From Hordeum vulgare subsp. vulgare (lineage: Eukaryota > Streptophyta > Magnoliopsida > Poales > Poaceae), in the NCBI RefSeq assembly GCF_904849725.1, contig NC_058520.1, forward strand, positions 319,745,186-319,809,185: a stretch of 64,000 bases of DNA, read 5' to 3'. How positions within the stretch are numbered: the stretch's first letter is position 1; each line of letters starts with the position of its first letter. The position numbers and the translations under genes are program-made. Of the stretch, positions 47,518-58,696 are shown piece after piece. The notes under the pieces are model-generated. The model worked only from the letters and a program-made list of their open reading frames with translations, had not been told where the DNA came from and made no database searches.

Positions 47518-49295
47518 TGTTGGAAATATACCCTAGAGGCAATAATAAAATGGTTATTATCATATTTCCTTGTTCATGATAATCGTCTATTGTTCATGCT
47601 ATAATTGTATTAACCGGAAACAGTAATACCTGTGTAAATAAATAGATCACAATGTGTCCCTAGCAAGCCTCTAGTTTGCTAGCTCGTTGATCAATAGATG
47701 ATCATGGTTTCCTGATCATGGTCATTAGATGTCATTGATAACGGGATCACATCATTGGGAGAATGATGTGATGGACAAGACCCAATCCTAAGCGTAGCAC
47801 TAGATCGTATTGTTCGTATGCTAAAGCTTTTCTAATGTCAAGTGTCTTTTCCTTCGACCGTGAGATTGTGCAACTCCCGGATACCGTAGGAGTGTTTTGG
47901 GTGTATCAAACGTCACAACGTAGTTGGGTGACTATAAAGGTGCACTACAGGTACCTCTGAAAGTGTCTATTGGGTTGGTGCAAATTGAGATTGGGACTTG
48001 TCACTCCGTGTGACGGAGAGGTATCTTTGGGCCCTCTCGATAGAACATCATCATGAGCTCAATGTGACTAAGGAGTTAGTCACACGATGACGTCCTACAG
48101 AATGAGTAACGAGACTTACCGGTAACGAGAATGAACAAGGTATAGGTATACCGATGATCGAATCTCGGGCAAGTTCTATACCGACAGACAAAGGGAATTG
48201 TATACGGGATTGATTGAATCTTTGACATCGTGGTTCATCTGCTGAGATCATCGTGGAGCAAGTGGGAGCCACCATGGGTATCCAGACCCCGCTGATGGTT
48301 ATTGGCCGGAGAGGTGTCTCGGTCATGTCTGCCTGTCTCCCGAACCCGTAGGGTCTACACACTTAAGGTTCGATGATGCTAGGATTATAGGGAATTGCTA
48401 TACGAGGTTATCGAAAGTTTTTCGGAGTCCCGGATGAGATCCTGGACGTCATGAGGAGCTTTGGAATGGTCCGGAGGTAAAGATTGATATATATGACGGA
48501 TGGTTTCGGACACCGGAAGTGTTTCGGGCGTCGCCGGTAACGTACCGGGACCACCGGGACCACCGGAAGTGGCCCCGGCGGTCCACCGGAACGGGGCCAC
48601 GACCCCGGGAGGATAGATGGGCCAAGTGCGGGAGGAAAGCAGCCCCTAGGTGGGCTGGTGCACCCCCACACTCAGCCCATGGTGCAAGAAGAGGGGAGAG
48701 GGGGGAAACCCTAGCGCAGGTGGGCCTAAGGCCCACCAGAAGGGTGCGCCACCCGTCCTCCCCTCCTGGCCGCCGCACCTCCCCCAATCTATGGCTGCCG
48801 CCCCTCCCAAGAGAGGGAAACCCTCAAGGGGGAGCAGCCCCTCCCTCCCCCTATTTATAGTGGGTACTTTGGGCTGTTGGAGACACCAATCTTCCTCTCC
48901 CTCGGCGCAGCCCTGCTCTTCTTTATCCTCCTCTCTGCCGGTGCTTGGCGAAGCCCTGCTGGGAGACCTCGTCTCTCCATTGACACCACGCCGTCATGCT
49001 GCCGGAGATCTTCCCCAATCTCTCCCTCCTCCTTGCTGGATCAAGGTGCGGGAGACGTCACCGGGCTGCACGTGTGTTGAACGCGGAGGTGCCGTGGTTC
49101 GGTACTAGATCGGAATCACACCGCGATCTGAATCGCCGCGAGTACGACTCCATCAACTGCGTTCTAGCAACGCTTCCGCTTAGCGATCTACAAAGGTATG
49201 AAGATGCTCTCACCCCTCTCTCGTTGCTGGTCTCTCCATAGGAAGATTTGAATATGCGTAGGAATTTTTTTGAATTTATGCTATGTTACCCAACA
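47518..49295 (+). repeat. 3' LTR of element F
   Basis: 1778 bp, TGTTGGAAATATACCC to CCCAACA, followed by GTGGG. The TATA box of the 5' LTR has become CTATTTATAG here. Confidence 0.95.
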
Positions 49296-50195
49296 GTGGG
49301 TAGAAGCTATCCCCACTAGAAATGCTGATCACCACACCTCTATTAACATGCTTAAAGAAGTAATTTTCCCAAGTTTTGGAGTCCCTAGATATCTGATGAC
49401 TGATGGTGGTTCACACTTCATTCATGGTGTTTTCCGGAAGATGCTCGCTAAGTATGATGTCAACCATAGAGTTGCATCTCCTTATCATCCTCAGTCTAGT
49501 GGTCAAGTGGAGTTGAGTAATAGGGAGATCAAATTGATCTTACAAAAGACTGTCAATAGATCTCGAAAGAATTGGTCGAGCAAACTTGACGATGCACTAT
49601 GGGCTTATAGGACTGCTTATAAGAATCCCATGGGCATGTCACCGTATAAAATGGTTTACGATAAGGCCTATCATTTACCTCTTGAGCTAGAACATAGAGC
49701 TTATTGGGCAATCAAAGATCTCAACTTCGATTTCAAACTTGCCGGTGAGAAGCGGTTGTTTGATATCATCTCATTAGATGAATGGAGGGCCCAGGCATAT
49801 GAGAATGCGAAGTTGTTAAAGGAAAAGATTAAGAGATGGCACGATAAAAGAATACAAAAATGTCAGTTCAATGTAGGTGATTATGTCCTGCTATACAATT
49901 CTTGCTTAAGATTTTTGCAGGCAAGCTTCTCTCTAAATGGGAAGGTCCGTACGTGGAAGTATATCGTTCCGGTTCCATCAAAATCAATAACACGGAAGGT
50001 AATTTTCCTAGAGTGGTAAATGGGCAAAGAATCAAGCATTATATCTCTGGTACTCCCATAAATGTTGAGAGCAATATCATCAATATCATAACTCCAAAGG
50101 AGTACATAAGGGATGTTTATCAGCCTGTTTCAGACTCTGAAAACGAAGAGGTATGTGTTTCGGTAAGTAATTGGACTCCAAAACTTTTCGTGTAG
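49296..50195 (+). pseudogene. pol: Second part of integrase of element D
   Basis: Resumes after element F with VEAIPTRNADHHTS. The second catalytic Asp is in LMTDGGSHF and the Glu in SSGQVELSNREIK, so the DDE triad is complete across the insertion. The C-terminal part (WAYRTAYKNPMGMSPY, DYVLLYNS) loses frame near 49910 within a T run and continues in the frame of 49902-50195 (KLLSKWEGPYVEVYRSG to PKLFV). The frameshift looks like loss of one T. Confidence 0.9.
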
Positions 50196-50464
50196 GAAAT
50201 TTTCTCCGTTTTGGAATTTATGGAAAAATAGAAAAATAAAAAGTAGTCCGGAGAGCGCACGAGGCGGCCACAAGCTTGGTAGTCGCGGCCTCCCCCCCTG
50301 GCCGCGGCTACAGGGCTTGTGGGCACCTCGTGTGCCTCCCGAACTCCGTTTTGTTGCGGAGAACTCCTTCTGGTCCAGAAAAAAAATCGTTATATATACG
50401 CCCGAGGGTTTTGATCCCTCTGTTTTTCATTTTGAGCCTGTTTTTGTTGCAGATCTAGATCGTC
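50196..50464 (+). promoter_or_regulatory. LTR-like promoter fragment between pol and ORF2 of element D
   Basis: A 59 bp core (50269-50327) matches the D LTR at 52784-52842 with four mismatches, including both arms of the LTR hairpin. Flanking AT-rich sequence is also similar in layout. TATATATA at 50391-50398 follows about 70 bp later. TTTTTGTTGCAG at 50441-50452, a splice-acceptor consensus, precedes the ORF2 ATG at 50465. Either a second promoter or a splice site could express ORF2; this is inference. Confidence 0.6.
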
Positions 50465-50983
50465 ATGACTTCCCCAAAAGCTCCTAAGGACAAGATCTTC
50501 GAGAAGGTCATCAATCCTTACCTCACGAAAGTGCTGCAACACCCTTAATCTATTGAGATGCGTGAGGGGATGTTGCACGTTCGTGATTTTGAGGGGCCTA
50601 AGAAGACCGGAAGCATGGAGACGAGGCTCGAAGTAATGGAGCAACAAGTCTTCAAGTGCCAAGGGATGGTGGAGCGTGGACTCAACGCCAACCACATGAT
50701 GATCACGGAGTTCACCAACAAGCACAAGATGGATGCCAATGACATTGGGACGCACCTCTCCAGGCTCTATGACAGGGTTGATCAACTCCAGGGCCAGATC
50801 TATGACCTGTAGAACCAAAACTGTGAGTATGAGTATAGGTTTAAATCAATACGGTTGGATGCAGATTTGAGGATTCCGGCAACTCGTTCATCCTACCATG
50901 ATGGAGCACCTATGCTTTGTAAGACGGAGGATCAAACTCATGGTGCAACTCCTCCACCATCACCACCAAAGGAAGACAACTAA
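50465..50983 (+). pseudogene. Coiled-coil ORF2 of element D (unknown function)
   Basis: A 172-codon frame from ATG 50465 to TAA 50981, broken by TAA 50546 and TAG 50810. Both stops fit loss of a Gln codon. The centre (METRLEVMEQQVFKCQGMVE, SRLYDRVDQLQGQIYDL) has heptad-like hydrophobic spacing, suggesting a coiled coil; the C-terminus is Pro-rich. It differs from B's ORF2 although it holds the same position. I recall similar ORFs in Triticeae Athila-type elements but know no function. Confidence 0.6.
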
Positions 50984-51016
50984 GCATTGGTATGGGTAAC
51001 TCCCTTGGCTTGTGCC

Positions 51017-51030
51017 AAGCTTGGGGGAGT
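51017..51030 (+). other. Upstream copy of the polypurine tract in element D
   Basis: AAGCTTGGGGGAGT, 33 bp after the ORF2 stop and 1.46 kb before the true tract; identical to it. Preceded by CTTGTGCC. Confidence 0.62.
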
Positions 51031-52488
51031 TGCCCTGGTATCGTATCACCTTTATATCTTTTGCTTTTACCTTTGTTTTAGTTCTTTCTTTTTCAGGTTT
51101 TAATTTCTTCTCTTAGTGGGATAAGTCTTTAGTGTTTAGTTTGAGTCTTTTGCCTTGTGTCTCCCCCGATGTATTAGAGCTTGCGAGCTATATAATAAAT
51201 AGTATCTTAGTCAAGGGCTTTGTTTTGTGCCGTGATCAAAAGTATTAAAAGAACGATAGCATGAAAGATCATGAGATGATCTTATGGAAAGTGATAGCTT
51301 CACATATAACAAGAATGATGATTGAAACTTGTTGAGAATAGACCAACATAGACCCCAGTCATTGTTGCAATTAATAAGAAGTAATAAGGAAAGAGAGGTT
51401 CACATATATATATATCATCTTCGACACTTTTTACAATTGTGAGCACTCACCAAACTAGATGTTGGACAAGGAAGACAACATAATGAATTGTGTTTGCTTG
51501 ATTCCAAACAATGTTATATGTCTAGAGATCCCTTAGCATGTGAAGATTGCTTCCACCTCATATTAGCCAAAACTCCCGCACCAAGTAGATACACTACTTG
51601 TGCATCCATAAACCATCAAACCAGTCTTGCCATGAGTGTCCACCATACCTACCTACGGGTTGAATAAGATCCCTCAAGTAAGTTGTCATCGGTGCAAGCA
51701 ATAAAAATTGCTCTCTAATATGTATGATCTATTAGTGTGTGGAAAATAAGCTTTATACGAACCTGTGATGAGGAAGCCATAAAAGCGACAGACTGCATAA
51801 TAAAGTTCTTTATCACAGGAGGCAATATAAAGTGATGTTCCTCCGCACTAAGAGGACACGCATCCAAACCTCAAAAGCGCATGACAACCTCTGCTTCCCT
51901 CTGCGAAGGGCCTATCTTGTACCTTTACCTTTTGGCCATGTGGAAGTAATGGTGATCAACACCAATTCCCTATTCCGTCTTCATCTTGGTGAACGTCATA
52001 TGCTAGGGAAAGATCTATATTCATATATCAACTTCGAGATGAGCACTTATGCTTTATTATTGTTGACTTTACCCTTGAGGTAAATGGTTGGGAGGCAAAA
52101 TTATAAGCCCCTATCTTTCTCTGTGTCCAACTGAAACTTTGATGCCATGAGTACCACGTGAGTTGTAATAATTGTGGAAAACAAAAGAGATGATTGAGTA
52201 TGTGGATTTGTTTTACAAGCTCTTATTTGACTCTTTCTAATGTTATGAGAAATTGCAATTGCTTCAATGACAATGGACTGTTGTTGGCTACTTCTCGGTA
52301 AGGTTTTTGATTCATACTTTCTTTATGAAGGAATTGTTACTTTTCCGTAAGAATCTTTATGATGTATTGTTGTTCTATGTGTGATCATGATGCCCTCATG
52401 TCCGTATTATCTTTTATCAAAACCTTCATCCCTAAACATGTGGACATGTTTATGGATCTTGGTTTTCGCTTGAGGACAAGTGAGGTTT
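51031..52488 (+). other. 3' untranslated region of element D
   Basis: No convincing ORF. It shares two conserved stretches with the UTR of element B (51594-51655 and 51892-51917) in the same order. A TA-rich run (about 51406-51417) is present. Confidence 0.6.
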
Positions 52489-52502
52489 AAGCTTGGGGGA
52501 GT
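52489..52502 (+). other. Polypurine tract of element D
   Basis: AAGCTTGGGGGAGT directly before the LTR start TGATACATCC at 52503. Confidence 0.87.
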
Positions 52503-54034
52503 TGATACATCCATTTTGCATCATGCTTTCATGTTGATATTTATCAATTTATGGACAGTTATTATACTTTGTGGTACCATACTTATGCCTTTTCTCTCTT
52601 ATTTTGCAAGGTTTATTTGAAGAGGGAGAATACCGACAGCTGGAATTCTGGACTGGAAATAGAGAAAGTCTGAGTCCTCTAATCTGCGCAACTCCAAATG
52701 CCCTGAAAATCAACGTGGAATTTTTTGGGAATATATAAAAAATACTGGGCGAAAGAAGTGCCAGAAGGGAGCTGCCAGGGGCACACAAGCCTGGTAGCCG
52801 CGGCCTGCCCCCTTGGCCGCGGCTACAGGGCTTGTGGGCACCCTGGTGGCCCACTGGCCCCCCTCTTCGGCTATACGAAGGGTTTCGTCCGGAAAAAAAT
52901 CAGGGCGGGGCTTTTTCGAGGAGACGTCGCCGCCACGAGCCGGAACTTGAGCAGAACCAATCTAGAGCTCTGGTCGGACGATCCTGCCAGGGAAACTTCC
53001 CTCCCGGAGGGGGCAATCATTGCCATCGTCAACACCAACACTCCTCTCATCGGAGGGGACTCGTCTCCATCAACATCTTCATCAGCACCATCTCATCTCC
53101 AAACCCTAGTTCATCACTTGTAACCAATCTCCGTCTCGCGACTCCGATTGGTACTTGTAAGGTTGCTAGTAGTGTTGATTGCTCTTTGTAGTTGATGCTA
53201 GTTGGATTACTTGGTGGAAGAGTTTATGTTCAGATCCTTGATGCTACTCATTACCTCTCTGGTCATGAATATGATTATGCTTTCTAAGTACTTACTTTTG
53301 TTCCTGAGGACATGGGATAAGTCATGCTAATAGTAGTCATGTGAATTTGGTATTCGTTCGGTAATTTGATATGTTGTATGTTGTTTTTCCTCTAGTGGTG
53401 TTATGTGAACGTCGACTACATAACACTTCACCATTATTTGGGCCGAGAGGAAGGCATTGGGGAGTAGTAAGTAGATGATGGGTTGCTAGAGTGACAGAAG
53501 CTTAAACCCCAGTCTATGTGTTGCTTCGTAAGGGGCTGATTTGGATCCACTAGTTTGATGCTATGGTTAGATTTTGTCTTAATTCTTCTTTCATAGTTGC
53601 GGATGCTTGCGAGAGGGGTTAATCATAAGTGGGATGCGTGTCCAAGTAAGGGCAGTACCCAAGCGCCGGTCCACCCACATGTCAAACTATCAAAGTAACG
53701 AACGCGAATCATATGAACATGATGAAACTAGCATGAGAGAAATTCCCGTGTGTCCTCGGGAGCGTTTTTCCTCCTATAACACTTTGTTCAGGCTTGTCCC
53801 TTGCCACAGAAGTGGTTGGTCCACTTTGCTGCACCGTTGCTATTACTTGTTACTTGTTACTTTTCACCTCCTACGTTTCACCTCAGTACACCATCACTTG
53901 TTACCGCTACTTTCAGTGCTTGCAGTTATTACCTTGTTGAAAACCGTTTATCACAGCCTTCTGCTCCTCGTTCGGTTCGACACTCTTACTTACCAAAAGG
54001 ACTACGATTGATCCCCTATACTTGTGGGTCATCA
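52503..54034 (+). repeat. 3' LTR of element D
   Basis: 1532 bp, TGATACATCCATTTTGC to TTGTGGGTCATCA. It is followed by CACGACCACTAGG, which aligns with CACAACCACTAGC inside the E LTR (near 63857), so D inserted in E. Its other target-duplication copy is not in the window. The hairpin (52784-52836) sits about 35 bp before a weak TATA-like TATACG (52873). Confidence 0.82.
52784..52836 (+). promoter_or_regulatory. Hairpin upstream of the TATA position in the D LTR
   Basis: Arms of 22 bp with 20 matches, beginning CACAAGCC and ending GGCTTGTG, with inner arms TAGCCGCGGCC and GGCCGCGGCTA and a loop of about 9. The B LTR and the promoter-like fragment at 50269 carry the corresponding hairpin. Confidence 0.65.
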
Positions 54035-56390
54035 CACGACCACTAGGACCTCCCTAGCCACCCGAGCAAACCAGCAGAACCCCAAGAAGCTATCCCCCAA
54101 CTCGCCCGAGCATTTCCGTGCCTCTAGCCACCTCCTCGACTACCTCCAGAAACTCCTCCGCCATGGCCTCCTCGTTGCCAGCGAACCCCTGCCTCTCCGA
54201 CGTTCATCTGACCACCAGCAGGTAGGCGGCATCATGGCAAAACCATTCCAGTCCTTGTTGGGGCTTGAGAGCGTCGGCAGCCTCGCTGGCGTTCTCCGCC
54301 TCCTCTTTGGCCAGAGGTAGGAGACGACCACGACAGGTGTGCCCCACCTGTCGGTGGCCCACCCTTCTCCCCCACGTTGTCCACAGCCACTAACCGTAGG
54401 GCCCCGCACGTCAGGTTCAAACCTGACGGCACGTGCGCCTGGGCAGGCTGTCGTCTGGCCATGGGCCAGCCTAGTTCCAGGCCGAGCCAGGTCAGGAACT
54501 TAGCCCATTTTCTTTTATTTTTTAAAACCTGATTTCTAAGATTTTTATAAAAACATTTAACGAGTGTAAAAATATAATTTTCCACTGTTATTCTTCTAAA
54601 AATATGTAGTAGTTAATAATATGATTGGATGAATTTTTCTACAACTATTCTGGTTTACAATAATAAAAAGGACTAAATTGGAATAGTTTTGCTTCTATTT
54701 GGTTAATTTTAAAAATGTTCCTTCAAGAGAATGTGAGGCAAATATTTTTCAAAATGACAACTTAGATTTATCAGTAATAAAGAACATTTTTAAAATGACT
54801 TTGTGATCTGTTTCTGTGTGAGCTATTTCTTATTTATTGTTTTATCGACGATAGAAAATCCGTGTGATGAGGGAATCGGAGCGGAAGACCTCGAAGACCC
54901 AGGATACCAAGCTGGCCAAGGCAATCAACCCTTTAACCATGACTGAGCATATGTTATATTGCATGTTAAGATAGCAAGTATTTCCATTGCATATGATCAT
55001 AAGTGCCGGTAAATCATCTGATATGATGTTTCCGATGGCTCCTTCGGAGCACATGCATTGAGCTTGATCCTACCCTTTTGAGGATCACGCTATTATCATG
55101 TTGACAAGTAATGCTAGAGTAAACATCATGAGCATGTTGTTGGTATAAATCCAGGAGTTTATGAAAAAACCCATCGGGTGCCACTAATGCCCGAGGGTGA
55201 TGATAAGTTAGGTGGCCGGTTTTGGTGAAGTGGTGCACCCGGTATTTTTGTGAGTATGGTTTCAGAAATGGGGTTAGATTTATGATGTATCGACCGTCCC
55301 AACCTTACCAGTACGACCACGTTACCCCTTATGGGACAGGGCTATGTTGATTACTCTGGTCGATGCTAGCAAAGAACCACATTACTAGTGGCGGGAGTGA
55401 TGTGTGGTCACTCTCGTGATGGGGTCGTGCTAGTTAGGACGACTATGCCATTTTTATGAGTTAGAGGCACACCGTTGGTCCCTGCATGGTTGATACTGTC
55501 TAGAGTTGGTGCTCGTAAGACGTAGAACATGTGGGTTGGGTACCAATCGAGTGGACCTCTTTGTCTAGTATCGTTAGGGGAAAGGCATTGATCGGGTACT
55601 TACCTCGGGTATGATATATACCGCGAGTCGTGGATAACACAGAAGTTTCCCGGATCTCATGGGTCCAGCATACTACCTCTGTAGAGTGTCAAACTATTCG
55701 AATAGCAGTGTCCACGGTCAAGGATACTTGGGTAATCCTACTTAAACTACGTCCAGTTACTTCCGCATAAACCAAGTGTGTGTGTGGTGATGAAAAAGGT
55801 GTTGTTATGAAAGTAATGATATAACCAAGTTTGGTGACTTGGCATGTAGGGTGAGCCCGGATGGTTCAGCCCTCGACAGATATATTGATATCTATAACTT
55901 ATTCTTCAAAAGTAAGTCTTTAATTTGATGCATATTCATGATCATTCCACCAAGAGAGGTTCCACCAAAGATGCATGTTGTTGTTATCCTTCACTTTCAT
56001 TGTTCATGTCATGGGCTATTTCCGAGTATATTCAAAGTACTCATTGGCTTGCCACTGGTTATGTTATTGACCAGACATGGAAGGACCGGAGTTTCGAGAT
56101 GAGTATGTCTTCGGAGATGCCCCTGCGAACTAGGACGCTTCCAAGTCAAAATGCGTGTCTATGTAGGGTTGATGGCATGGGCACCCGCTTAGCCCCTATG
56201 ATTTCTGCTTCTAGTTGTATTTGAGTGATTTGGCCTTAGGCCTTGCCTTGTGAACCTGAACATTCGGTCTTGTGATGTAATAATCGGTATTTGGATGTAA
56301 GACTCTCTTATTCGGTATCTGTGTTCGGTGAGCATTGATCTCTAGGAGCACTGAGCACGGGATCTCGACTCGTAAGTTGGGGTCCCCACA
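54035..56390 (+). repeat. 5' LTR of chromovirus E, right part
   Basis: Starts where element D ends and finishes GGGGTCCCCACA at 56390, directly before the primer site. The left part is outside the window. Alignment with the 3' LTR is clear for only about 50 bp (CACTAG to CAGCAG) before the window's other copy diverges and ends. No gene is supported; small ORFs are spurious. Confidence 0.75.
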
Positions 56391-56394
56391 GAGC

Positions 56395-56407
56395 TAGTAT
56401 CAGAGCC
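56395..56407 (+). other. Primer-binding site of chromovirus E
   Basis: TAGTATCAGAGCC, one change from TGGTATCAGAGCC (complement of initiator tRNA-Met), four bases after the LTR. Confidence 0.8.
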
Positions 56408-56529
56408 ATCCTGACTATAGGAAGCCTTAGGTAGCATGACGATTGGTGAGACGATTAGTGCACATAGACCTTAACCTGAGATTCTGCACCCACTAAAAAC
56501 TTTCTAACTCTATCCTCTACATCTTGTAG

Positions 56530-57288
56530 ATGGTCGCCATACCTGAGATGCTTCTGGAGACGGGCTTTCCTCTGCTTTTGAGTGATAGCCTCGAGAAGTG
56601 TCAAGTACGCTGCATGCCCATCTTTCTCTACCACGAGTACTGGGTCAACACCGACACTAAGGAATATCACGTGGACGTGAAAGTGAAGGCTAATGACTCC
56701 CCGACTAGTTGGTTCTTTGAAGGGCCACAGATAGAAGATTTGATGTTGGCAGTGGAGACCGCAGCACAAGAGCCGCTCGTGCGACTCCGTGACATCCTTC
56801 CCGAGATGGCTGACGAGCCAGCTACTCGTCACCTACCTTTTGTTAAGGAAGGGGTAGACGGGAGTTGGACACTCAACGCATCTTCCGAGGACGGGACACC
56901 ACTGAGGTTTCAGACCTACTTCAGTCTCTCCTTCGACACTTTGACCCACCTTTTGATCAAGGATTCAACTAGGATTCGCCAAGAGCTGCACCAAGTCAAG
57001 GATCTGCTTCACACGGAGAAGATGAAGAACCGCAAGGTGAAGAAGGAAGGAGCACCCATAGGACCACCTAGTTTTGCTTTACGAGGAGGAATAGCTCCGC
57101 TTTAGGCCACTCCTCTTCAGAGTCGTCGCTTGACCGCGGAAGGGTACACCAAACTCTTCGCTACCTCGCCAACCAAGAGACGATGTGATGGTCCGCTTCC
57201 TTCTCCTACTCCTTCAAAGAAGGGAAGCACTAATGAAGATGAAGATGAAGATGAAGATCCCGCAGAACCCGATTATGAGACCACGTAG
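56530..57288 (+). pseudogene. Extra ORF upstream of gag in chromovirus E (unknown function)
   Basis: A 252-codon frame from ATG 56530 (MVAIPEMLLETG) to TAG 57286, with one in-frame TAG at 57103. The ATG follows CTACATCTTGTAG directly, a splice-acceptor consensus, as in element A. Segments: VRCMPIFLYHEYWVNTD, VDVKVKANDSPTSWFFEG, LMLAVETAAQEPLVRLRD, a Lys/Arg-rich helix-like part (LLHTEKMKNRKVKKEG) and a C-terminus with TKRRCDG and an ED repeat encoded by GAAGAT units. It could be nuclear by its basic patches, which is speculation. Length and position match the extra ORF of A, and the AV-x2-AA block aligns with DMAVQDAAYS there. No family recognised. Confidence 0.62.
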
Positions 57289-57589
57289 TCGGCCGCTTAA
57301 CTTTAGCAGCGTAGGCAATTAGAATGTACCCCCGAGCGTAGGAGTTTTTGTATCGGTTTGTATGAACCACGAGTGTTGTGTAAGCATGTTGGATGCAAGT
57401 CGCATTCTGCCTTAGGCAGCTTGTAAGCGACTACATCGCTTGTTTTTAATCTAATGCAGTAGCTCTTTTCAAAACCATTGTCTCAAAAAATTTCACACTA
57501 GCACAACACCGGACCCCCACTTTACTACAGCATCATCCCTTATGATTTCAGCCAGCTCGGCAAATTGACCTTTCTACTCCCCTGACAGG
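57289..57589 (+). other. Leader between the extra ORF and gag of chromovirus E
   Basis: Non-coding, 301 bp. It ends with a pyrimidine-rich stretch and CCCCTGACAG, a good 3' splice site, directly before the gag start. Confidence 0.6.
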
Positions 57590-58696
57590 ACGGTGAATGC
57601 AACTCGCAACAGCACCTTCGGCAACCCCGGCTCTGCCTCTTCAGGTCAGCAGCAGGGAACCGGAGGGGAAGCTCAAGCTGGAGATCACCACGAGCAGCAA
57701 GACGATGTTCCATCACCACCGCCTCCTCCTGAAAGCTTGACTATGGCTCAGTTCCTTCAAGCTCTTCGAGAGGAGCATCAAGCCAACAATGCCGCTATTC
57801 AGCAGCTAGCTCAAACCTTGGTGAACAACCCGCCGTAGAACGGGAATGGCAATGGTCGCTTTACTCTCTCTGAGTTCATGCAAACTACGACACCCATATT
57901 CACGGAGACGACTGAACCATTGGATGCCGATGACTGGATTCGTACTACCGAAGACCTCCTCACGCTGGTCAAGTGCACTGATGATCGTGAGAAAGTTATC
58001 TATGCTTCTCATTGTCTCGGAGGCACAGCCAGAGCTTGGTGGGAAGGATTTCAGATCATGCGAGCCGGGCAAATCATCACTTGGGTTGTGTTCAAAGATG
58101 GATACCACGCTGCTCACATTCCTCCCAGAATGATGACCATTAAGAAGCGGGAATTCCGAGCCTTAAGGCAAGGCAGTGGATCTGTCAAGGAATATTTGCA
58201 GAAGTTCAACCTCCTGTCAAGGTACGCGCCTGAGGACGTCAACACTGAGGCCGGAAAAGTGGAACGCTTTATGGAAGGACTACTACAGTCACTCCAGTAT
58301 CAGCTGGTTGTCTGTGAATGCCGGACCTTCATCGATCTAGTTAATAAGGCCCTTAGGTTGGAAGACAAGCGTTGTGCTATGGATGACACCTGTAAGCGCA
58401 AGCTAATGGGTAGTGGAGGGCCGAGTAACACGAAGCCACGACCATGGCAGTCAGTTCCAGCAAGACCCAACCATCAGCAGCAGCAGTACAAGTATCCAAC
58501 ATTTCGCGAGAACTACCAGCCTCAGGAGCAAGTTGACACCAACCTTGCAAGCAATCCGCCGAACAAAGATGGAGTCAAGACCAATCTTCCAACACAAGTT
58601 ACCTCTTTCGGATGTGGACAAACAGGGCCCTATTCCAGGCAGTGCCCCACCAGGAATCCCGATGCTCCGCGCCCCAATGCGCCAAATCCAGGCTAA
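57590..58696 (+). pseudogene. gag: Gag of chromovirus E (start codon changed to ACG)
   Basis: The frame opens at 57590, where element A has ATGGTG and E has ACGGTG, so the initiator is probably mutated; the next in-frame ATG is internal. In-frame TAG at 57836 and TAA at 58694. The gag domain shows EPLDADDWIRTTEDLL, GGTARAWWEGFQ and FMEGLLQSLQYQLVV. The zinc knuckle reads SFGCGQTGPYSRQC, so the first Cys is Ser and the His is Pro: metal binding is lost. TGACAG before the start is a splice-acceptor consensus. Confidence 0.85.

Larger units (their letters stand above)
40459..49295 (+). mobile_element. BARE1/Angela/WIS-like Ty1/copia element F, complete
   Basis: 8.84 kb, perfect GTGGG target duplication, inserted in element D's integrase. 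The LTRs open TGTTGGAAATATGCCC and end CCCAACA; the primer site is TGGTATCAGAGCC; there is a single gag-pol frame and the polypurine tract AAGTGGGAGAC. The LTR opening and the MAKVNLNFNSFLENK gag start are those I know from the BARE1/Angela/WIS group. Over the first 200 bp I count six differences between the LTRs. Confidence 0.95.
36848..54034 (+). mobile_element. Athila-type gypsy element D (interrupted by element F)
   Basis: Plus strand: primer-site-like sequence, gag lacking its N-terminus, protease, RT, RNase H, integrase (interrupted by F at 40459-49295), a promoter-like LTR fragment, coiled-coil ORF2, upstream polypurine copy, 3' UTR, polypurine tract and LTR 52503-54034. RT before integrase fits gypsy. 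Its left end is a B-type LTR that does not match its own right LTR, so the left boundary is uncertain. Its right end lies within the 5' LTR of element E. Confidence 0.75.
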
